Below are positions 35,400 to 40,365 of a DNA stretch of 40,365 nt, one piece after another. The position numbers were made by a program, and so were the translations under genes. Source of the stretch: Crocinitomicaceae bacterium (lineage in GTDB: Bacteria; Bacteroidota; Bacteroidia; Flavobacteriales_D; Crocinitomicaceae); NCBI GenBank assembly GCA_023262855.1, contig JALQYQ010000034.1, positions 1-40,365 on the forward strand, in the 5' to 3' direction. How positions within the stretch are numbered: position 1 is the stretch's first letter; each line of letters opens with the position of its first letter. The notes beneath the pieces are model-generated. The model saw nothing but the letters and a program-made list of their open reading frames with translations. It had not been told where the DNA came from and ran no database searches.

Positions 35400-36396
35400 A
35401 ATTGCAATTATTGCTCTTGTGCCATTATTGATGGCTTTGGGATCATCTACTTCAACTGAAACAAATGTAAAAGTTGAGCGTTGGGGGTTTTATGGCCATA
35501 AACGCATCAATCGAGTTGCAATATTCACGCTTCCTCCAGAAATGTTTGGTTTCTACAAGGAACACATTGAATACTTAACAGAACATGCTGTTGACCCTGA
35601 TAAACGGCGCTACGCGGTTGAAGGTGAAGCGCAATGCCATTACATCGATTTAGATCATTACTACGTCAAGGATCAAGATGTTTTTTCAATTATGCCGCGC
35701 AAATGGTACGATGCTGTTGCAAAATATTCTGAAGACACGCTTCAAGCATATGGAATTGTTCCGTGGCACATCAATGTGATGAAATTAAAGTTGCAAAAAG
35801 CCTTTGAATCGAAAAATGTCGATTTAATTCTCAAATATTCTGCTGATATAGGTCACTACATCGGTGATGCGCACGTTCCTTTGCATACAACAGAAAATTA
35901 CAACGGCCAATTAACCAATCAGAAAGGAATTCATGGGCTTTGGGAAAGTCGTTTAGTTGAAATCAATGCTGAAGATTACGATTACTTTGTCGGTAAAGGT
36001 GTTTATGTTAAAAGTGTGACTGATTTGGCTTGGGAGGCAGTCAAAGAATCTCATTTTGCTTTAGATTCTGTATTAAGAATAGAAAAGGAATTAACTGCGG
36101 AATTTCCTTCAGATAAAAAGTACAGTTTTGAACAACGAGGAAATACAACAATTCCAGTTTACAGTTACGAATTTTCACAGGAATACCACAAACGCATGAA
36201 TGGAATGGTTGAACGACGCATGCGTGCAGCCATTATTGCTGTAGGTTCAATTTGGTACACAGCGTGGGTCGATGCAGGTCAGCCAGATTTAACTGAATTA
36301 CAAAACATCCCTCCTTCTGCCGAATTATTGGAAGAAATGAAAGAATTGGACGATCATTTCCACAACGATCAGCACAAGGGACGAATTTGCGAATAA
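35377..36396 (+). CDS. Zinc-dependent phospholipase C / S1-P1 nuclease-like exported protein
   Basis: 339 residues. An N-terminal hydrophobic segment (YKIAIIALVPLLMALG, about 7-22) acts as a signal peptide or anchor. RWGFYGHKRINRVAIFTLP (Trp36, His41), ECQCHYIDLDHYY-like GEAQCHYIDLDHYY, DIGHYIGDAHVPLHTTENYN and GIHGLWESRLVE reproduce the metal-ligand spacing of the P1 nuclease/zinc phospholipase C fold (three zinc ions). The substrate, phospholipid or nucleic acid, cannot be told. The start overlaps the comB end by 23 bp, so the two are translationally linked. It is followed by an outer-membrane-like gene. Confidence 0.88.
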   Translation: MGNWFNYKIAIIALVPLLMALGSSTSTETNVKVERWGFYGHKRINRVAIFTLPPEMFGFYKEHIEYLTEHAVDPDKRRYAVEGEAQCHYIDLDHYYVKDQDVFSIMPRKWYDAVAKYSEDTLQAYGIVPWHINVMKLKLQKAFESKNVDLILKYSADIGHYIGDAHVPLHTTENYNGQLTNQKGIHGLWESRLVEINAEDYDYFVGKGVYVKSVTDLAWEAVKESHFALDSVLRIEKELTAEFPSDKKYSFEQRGNTTIPVYSYEFSQEYHKRMNGMVERRMRAAIIAVGSIWYTAWVDAGQPDLTELQNIPPSAELLEEMKELDDHFHNDQHKGRICE

Positions 36397-36404
36397 CCAC
36401 TGAA

Positions 36405-37043
36405 ATGAAAAAACTACTTTTACTTTGCTTGCTTGGATTTACCCTTTCCTCGCATGCACAATTAGCGGATAAAAAATTCAATATTTATGGCCGATACAGT
36501 TTCGGTGCGTATGATACAACGAGCTACAACAACTTTGGTTTAACTGGAGAATGGTTAGTACACCGTAAGGTAGGATTATTATACAATTTTGATTTAACCT
36601 ATCGTTCAGATAAATACAGACACCTTCATGTTCCAATGGGATTGATCGGTGGACCCATTTTATTTGTTGCAGGACTTGCAAATATTTTTGATGGTGATAC
36701 AACATCATCTGGAGGACTTTCACTTGTTGGGATTGCTATGCTTGTTCTTCCCGACGGAGTTAGTTTTCATCAACCAATTGGTTATCGATGGGATGTTTCA
36801 CCCTACGCCAATGTATTAGGACTAGATTTCATCAAAGACCAACTTTACGGATATCGTTGGTTGAAATACTCTTGTTCTTTTGGTGTTAGAGGAACCTATG
36901 TTTTAAATGATCAAATCACCTTTTCACCTTACGTTGAAACTCGGAAAACCGCAGGAGTTCCTTTAGGATTCGGAGCAGGAATCGGTGTTGGAATTTTATT
37001 TGGTGAACGAGAAACTAAAATGGAAGAACCTCCTGTTCAATAA
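36405..37043 (+). CDS. Exported, outer-membrane-like protein of unknown function
   Basis: 212 residues from the ATG at 36405 (MKKLLLLCLLGFTLSSHAQ, a clear signal peptide). A TTG at 36387 opens the frame earlier but is not needed. The rest is Gly- and aromatic-rich with alternating strands: IYGRYSFGAYDTTSYNNFGL, WDVSPYANVLGLDF, GVRGTYVLNDQITFSPYVET and the last strand LGFGAGIGVGILFGE. This suggests a small beta-barrel or jelly-roll in the outer membrane (inference). No named family recognised. It lies 8 bp behind the zinc phospholipase-like gene. Confidence 0.85.
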   Translation: MKKLLLLCLLGFTLSSHAQLADKKFNIYGRYSFGAYDTTSYNNFGLTGEWLVHRKVGLLYNFDLTYRSDKYRHLHVPMGLIGGPILFVAGLANIFDGDTTSSGGLSLVGIAMLVLPDGVSFHQPIGYRWDVSPYANVLGLDFIKDQLYGYRWLKYSCSFGVRGTYVLNDQITFSPYVETRKTAGVPLGFGAGIGVGILFGERETKMEEPPVQ

Positions 37044-37157
37044 AGATTAAACCACTCTTACGTTTCTTTTTCCGTTCAAAACGAGATTTTGATTTTTTTC
37101 ATTTTAATGGTTTTTCGATTGTTTTAAGTCTTACTTTTATTCACCTAATTAGTAAGA

Positions 37158-37928
37158 ATGATTGAAGTCACAAACCTGAAAAAGGAGTTTATTTTGTCGC
37201 GTCAGCAACAAAAAGAACTCAATACAAAAGACAAAACAGCACTAGCGGTTGATTCAATTAGTTTTCGTTGCGAACCCGGACGCGTATTTTCGTTGCTTGG
37301 TCCTAATGGAGCTGGAAAAACAACCACGCTTAGAATGCTATCAACTATTTTCAAACCGACTTCGGGCTCGATAAAAATCGCTGGCATTGACGCTATTGAA
37401 AATCCGCAAGAAGCACGAAAAAAAATCGGATTCTTGACAGGATCAACTGGACTTTATGCACGTTTAACTCCAAATGAATTAATCCAATATTTTGGTGATT
37501 TGTATGGCGTTTCCAAAGCTGATTTGAAAGAACGCAAAGAACGTTTGTACCATTTGTTGGATATGAATGAATTCCAGAACAAACGCATCGGCAAGTTGAG
37601 CACTGGAATGAAACAAAAAGTTTCGATTTGCAGAACAATGATTCATGATCCAGAAGTAGTTGTTTTCGACGAGCCAACAAGTGGATTAGATGTGATTACA
37701 GCTGAAAATATCATTACACTGATTCGCGACTGTAAAAACCAAGGAAAAACGGTTATTTTCTCTAGCCACATCATGAGTGAAGTTGACTTATTGTGTGACG
37801 ATATGGCAATCATTCACAAAGGAAAAATTCTTTTTGAAGGAACCATGCAGGATTTCAGATCTAACATGCAAGCAGATAATTTAACGGCTGAATTTATTCG
37901 AATTGTTCACGCATCTCAAAACGCTTAA
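37158..37928 (+). CDS. ABC transporter ATPase, NatA-like
   Basis: 256 residues. Walker A is LLGPNGAGKTTTLRM (47-61), the signature is LSTGMKQKVSICRTM, and Walker B is VVVFDEPTSGLDVITA; the H-loop is IFSSHIMSEVD. The insertion SRQQQKELNTKDKTALAVDS near the N-terminus is slightly longer than usual. It powers the permease encoded 2 bp downstream; the pair resembles NatA/NatB Na+ exporters and drug/bacitracin ABC-2 exporters. The 114-bp gap before it shows no clear -7 box. Confidence 0.93.
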   Translation: MIEVTNLKKEFILSRQQQKELNTKDKTALAVDSISFRCEPGRVFSLLGPNGAGKTTTLRMLSTIFKPTSGSIKIAGIDAIENPQEARKKIGFLTGSTGLYARLTPNELIQYFGDLYGVSKADLKERKERLYHLLDMNEFQNKRIGKLSTGMKQKVSICRTMIHDPEVVVFDEPTSGLDVITAENIITLIRDCKNQGKTVIFSSHIMSEVDLLCDDMAIIHKGKILFEGTMQDFRSNMQADNLTAEFIRIVHASQNA

Positions 37929-37930
37929 TC

Positions 37931-39121
37931 ATGATTTTTACCATATTTAAAAAAGAACTTAAAGATACGTTGAGAGATCGTCGAACGTTGATGATGATGC
38001 TCGTCATTCCCGTATTGATTTTCCCAATCATCATGAATGTTTTTGTATCCATTTCAGCTAGTTACCAAAAGGAAGCAGCAACGAAAAAGATTAAAATCGG
38101 AATGGTTGGAGCTAAAAACAATTTTCTTTACAATGAACTTAATGCGATTCCATCAAGTTTAGGAGCGAAGGAAATTATTTTTTACAAAGATACGACTGAA
38201 ATGTTGAAGGATTTAAAGAATGATTCCTTACAACTAGCAAGTTATGTACGTCCTGATTTTAATCAATACATGGATTCCATGAAACCGGCTCCGATTGTAT
38301 TTTACCACAATGCTACGGACATGGGGATGCAAGAGCGTGCTGAAGCGTACATGAAAATTATCGAGGAAAAAGCAAAACAAGAACGCTACAAGAAACTTGG
38401 AATTGATGAAATAAAAGTACAACCACTTGTTACCGAATACAAAAACATTGCTTCCAACAAAGAAATGATTGGAAAATTAGCCGGTGGATTTTTGCCTTAC
38501 ATATTTATTGCTTTCGGTTTCATTGGCTGTATGTATCCTGCAATCGATTTATTTACAGGAGAAAAAGAACGTGGAACCATTGAAACACTTTTAACAACTC
38601 CTGTTGCTCGTTGGCAAATTTTATTCGGAAAAATGGGCGTTGTTGTCCTTTCGGGATTAACCGCTGCAACTGCTGCGTTATTTGGTTTATTTATGTCAAT
38701 TGAGGTCTTAGATGTTGTTGACAATAAAGAAATCTTGGAAATCATCCACAGTATTTTGAGTGTTAAGTTCATTCTCATGTTGTACAGTTTGTTGATTCCG
38801 TTGACAGTTTTCTTTGCTGGAGTAATGATTCCAATTGCTGTTTATGCAAAAAGCTTTAAGGAAGCACAAAGTATTATTACCCCCTTGAACATCGTAATGG
38901 TGTTGCCTGCAATGGTTGGTTTCTTTCCTGGAATTGAATTAAACACAGTTACAGCGTGCATTCCTGTTGTCAATATTGTTTTGGCCACAAAAGAATTAAT
39001 CGCAGGTACTTTAGAAATTGGACTAGTTGCCTTGAGTTTCTCCGTCATGCTCACACTTGCAGTAATAGCCGTTATTGTTTCTTACAAGCGATTTGACAAA
39101 GAAACGAATGTTGTGATGTAG
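37931..39121 (+). CDS. ABC-2 permease, NatB-like
   Basis: 396 residues. It starts FTIFKKELKDTLRDRRTLMM followed by the first helix (LVIPVLIFPIIMNVFVSIS). A large extracytoplasmic part follows (about 45-180), then a group of helices (GGFLPYIFIAFGFIGCMYPA; VVLSGLTAATAALFGLFMS; LMLYSLLIPLTVFFAGVMIP; VLPAMVGFFPGIEL). DLFTGEKERGTIETLLTTPV is the hallmark of NatB/ABC-2 permeases. It sits in the inner membrane with the ATPase upstream and probably exports Na+ or a lipid/peptide; substrate unknown. Confidence 0.92.
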   Translation: MIFTIFKKELKDTLRDRRTLMMMLVIPVLIFPIIMNVFVSISASYQKEAATKKIKIGMVGAKNNFLYNELNAIPSSLGAKEIIFYKDTTEMLKDLKNDSLQLASYVRPDFNQYMDSMKPAPIVFYHNATDMGMQERAEAYMKIIEEKAKQERYKKLGIDEIKVQPLVTEYKNIASNKEMIGKLAGGFLPYIFIAFGFIGCMYPAIDLFTGEKERGTIETLLTTPVARWQILFGKMGVVVLSGLTAATAALFGLFMSIEVLDVVDNKEILEIIHSILSVKFILMLYSLLIPLTVFFAGVMIPIAVYAKSFKEAQSIITPLNIVMVLPAMVGFFPGIELNTVTACIPVVNIVLATKELIAGTLEIGLVALSFSVMLTLAVIAVIVSYKRFDKETNVVM

Positions 39122-39212
39122 AAATTAGATTTAGAATTAAGAAGTTAGAATTGATGATTAATATCATATTATTTCACACTTGATTTTAAGAACTTTAAAG
39201 AAAGATTAAACC

Positions 39213-39974
39213 ATGAAAAAATTACTACTATCGATTACTGTGCTTTCAAGTTCATTGATGACTTGGGCGCAAAATGGTCAGCTGCAAAATGGTGGCTTTG
39301 AAAGTTGGACAACGACAACCCTGTATGATTTTCCAATTGAGTGGACGAGTTCCAATCAAGAACAATTTTATGGTACTCCAACTGTTATCAAATCAACTGA
39401 CGCTCAACTAGGTAGCTATTCTGCCGAAATCCGCTCCGTTGCAATTGGTGCTGCCCCTGACACTGCTTTTGGCTATGTCTTTTTAGGTGCAACAGGTGGA
39501 GCTGGACCAAGCTCTGGTACACCATACACAGCAGCATTTAACACCGTGAAGTTCCAATATAAATGTAACTTACCTGAATCAGGAGATTCTGTTTACATGT
39601 ATTTTGGAAGATTTATTGGAGGAGGCCTTGTTGAAATGGCCATTTTTCCTGCATTTGGTGGTGTTCAATCAGGTTGGACACAAGGAACAATTCCTGTTTC
39701 TGTTACTCCTCAAGAGGAATTGTTTATTGGCTTTGTAATTGGAGACCCGAACAATAATTTACTATGTGCTCCTGGTTCATGGGCCAGAATCGACAATGTG
39801 CAATTGTTTAATAATGCAACACAAACGACAGACTTACCAAATCCAAGTTTTGAAACATGGTCAAGCAATTCAAAGTCCAGCTTGTTGCTGGCTTTTCGAC
39901 AGAGGATGCACAAAGCAATCACCTCCATGCCATCTTTCAATCAGAAGGATTCAAATGCCTTGGCGTGTGGCTAA
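39213..39974 (+). CDS. Secreted protein, truncated by a junction near 39870
   Basis: A signal peptide (MKKLLLSITVLSSSLMTWAQ) is followed by a domain starting NGQLQNGGFESWTTTTLYDF, jelly-roll-like, similar to carbohydrate-binding domains of type IX-secreted proteins. About residue 205 a second domain begins in the same style (LPNPSFETWSS). After about base 39870 the sequence no longer fits (KSSLLLAFRQRMHKAIT), and the frame closes at 39974. The true gene probably continues elsewhere, with a C-terminal sorting domain that is missing here. The stop shown is thus likely an artefact of the joined sequence. Confidence 0.75.
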   Translation: MKKLLLSITVLSSSLMTWAQNGQLQNGGFESWTTTTLYDFPIEWTSSNQEQFYGTPTVIKSTDAQLGSYSAEIRSVAIGAAPDTAFGYVFLGATGGAGPSSGTPYTAAFNTVKFQYKCNLPESGDSVYMYFGRFIGGGLVEMAIFPAFGGVQSGWTQGTIPVSVTPQEELFIGFVIGDPNNNLLCAPGSWARIDNVQLFNNATQTTDLPNPSFETWSSNSKSSLLLAFRQRMHKAITSMPSFNQKDSNALACG

Positions 39975-39982
39975 CGATTTAA
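39866..39982 (+). pseudogene. Unrecognised C-terminal coding fragment
   Basis: In a frame different from the gene to its left, the sequence reads QFKVQLVAGFSTEDAQSNHL, then HAIFQSEGFKCLGVWLTI and stops at 39980-39982. It looks like the end of a real protein rather than random sequence, but I do not recognise it. It has no start and is flanked by unrelated pieces, so it is probably part of the chimeric contig end. Confidence 0.4.
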
Positions 39983-40017
39983 AAAAATATTCAGTAACAG
40001 CCGATCAAAACCCGTCT

Positions 40018-40227
40018 TCAGGACGAGGCACTGGCCATGCTTGGCCGCAGCTGAGCAGCGTGCGCTTGCAGAGCGTCGCGCACCAGCGGCAACATGTCGG
40101 GCGTTTGCTCTGGCGACAATTTGTCCAGAATCAAGTGGCGCATGCGTGGTTCCCAAAACTTGTGGATGTGCGTGGCAATGCCCTCCATGGCTTCTTCGCG
40201 GTCTGGATAAGCCGAAAAGAAAGTACT
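40018..40227 (-). pseudogene. fdsD: Fragment of formate dehydrogenase delta subunit (FdsD)
   Basis: GC-rich, unlike all the rest of the window. On the minus strand it reads STFFSAYPDREEAMEGIATH and IHKFWEPRMRHLILDKLSPE, then LVRDALQAHAAQLRP, ending at the stop TGA at 40018-40020. This is the FdsD pattern (FF-x2-PDREEA-x-EGIA-x-H-x2-KFW-x-PRMR) known from NAD-dependent formate dehydrogenases of Proteobacteria. The N-terminal ~14 residues are missing and replaced by an unrelated AT-rich fragment. No other fds genes are near. Confidence 0.75.
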
Positions 40228-40365
40228 CTCCTGTCCAACTTCCACCTATAGCTGCTATACCATGTTCATTACAGGATATATATTTTTCTGCCTGTAGATG
40301 ATTTTTTACAGTCTCCAATAATTCTTCATTATTTTCAGAAAAAACGCACACATTTATCACAATGT
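40228..40365 (-). pseudogene. AT-rich 5' or internal coding fragment, unrecognised
   Basis: The minus strand from the right edge reads INVCVFSENNEELLETVKNH, then LQAEKYISCNEHGIAAIGGS and W, in one frame, before it runs into the FdsD fragment. Base composition returns to AT-rich. The frame is open at the window edge, so it may be the inside of a gene. I do not recognise the family. Confidence 0.4.

Noticed and set aside
39971..40360. 129-residue minus-strand open frame at the right end
   Set aside because: It joins the AT-rich fragment to an out-of-frame reading of the FdsD piece, so it is a junction artefact.

Overview
The window looks like a chromosomal contig from a free-living or host-associated Bacteroidota, most likely Flavobacteriales and possibly close to Fluviicola/Crocinitomicaceae (inference from gene content; no search was run). 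The evidence is low GC, a PorP/SprF protein next to a PKD protein with a type B (CHU_C-like) type IX secretion signal, a PorE-like TPR-PD40 protein, DUF1599 and a BT_3928-like DoxX protein beside tpiA and folP, no obvious Shine-Dalgarno sites, and TAnnTTTG-type -7 promoter boxes.

Left part (1-12843, all minus strand): seven genes nearly touching each other, read from 12843 leftwards: duplicated DUF1599 protein, DoxX/thioredoxin-like membrane protein, tpiA, prmA, a 1539-residue exported orphan, plsY, and a very large PorE-like envelope protein that runs off the left edge in near-identical 101-residue repeats. folP is divergent from the first gene, with only 10 bp between the two start codons.

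Middle (13780-29522): a secreted PKD/type B cargo plus PorP/SprF pair with a clear promoter and terminator. Then come a PLP-dependent deaminase/desulfhydrase, a tiny DUF5522 protein, a lysophospholipid acyltransferase, a membrane-anchored orphan, a cobalamin-receptor-like protein behind cystathionine beta-synthase, a lipoprotein, an aldehyde dehydrogenase, a large MORN/YwqK-repeat secreted protein, DNA polymerase IV, and a TerC-family membrane protein with an inserted soluble domain.

Right part (29640-39200): a REP-associated tyrosine transposase whose 20-bp palindrome occurs both upstream of the gene and inside its coding sequence, uvrB, a close-packed run of five small proteins (two SRPBCC, DUF1801, GNAT, DUF3817), 2-phosphosulfolactate phosphatase, a zinc phospholipase C/P1-nuclease-like protein, an outer-membrane-like protein, and a NatA/NatB-type ABC exporter.

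The last ~500 bp (about 39870-40365) do not belong with the rest. A secreted protein gene is cut off, followed by an unrecognised coding fragment, a GC-rich piece of a proteobacterial-type formate dehydrogenase delta subunit (fdsD) on the minus strand, and another AT-rich fragment. This is most simply an assembly chimera at the contig end.

I found no CRISPR array, tRNA, rRNA, prophage or recognisable defence system. The strongest leads for novelty are the expanding 101-residue repeat protein, the RAYT that carries its own REP palindrome, the 1539-residue orphan in a housekeeping operon, the TerC insertion, and four genes with a TAnnTT(T/C)G box exactly 4 nt before ATG, which suggests leaderless transcripts.
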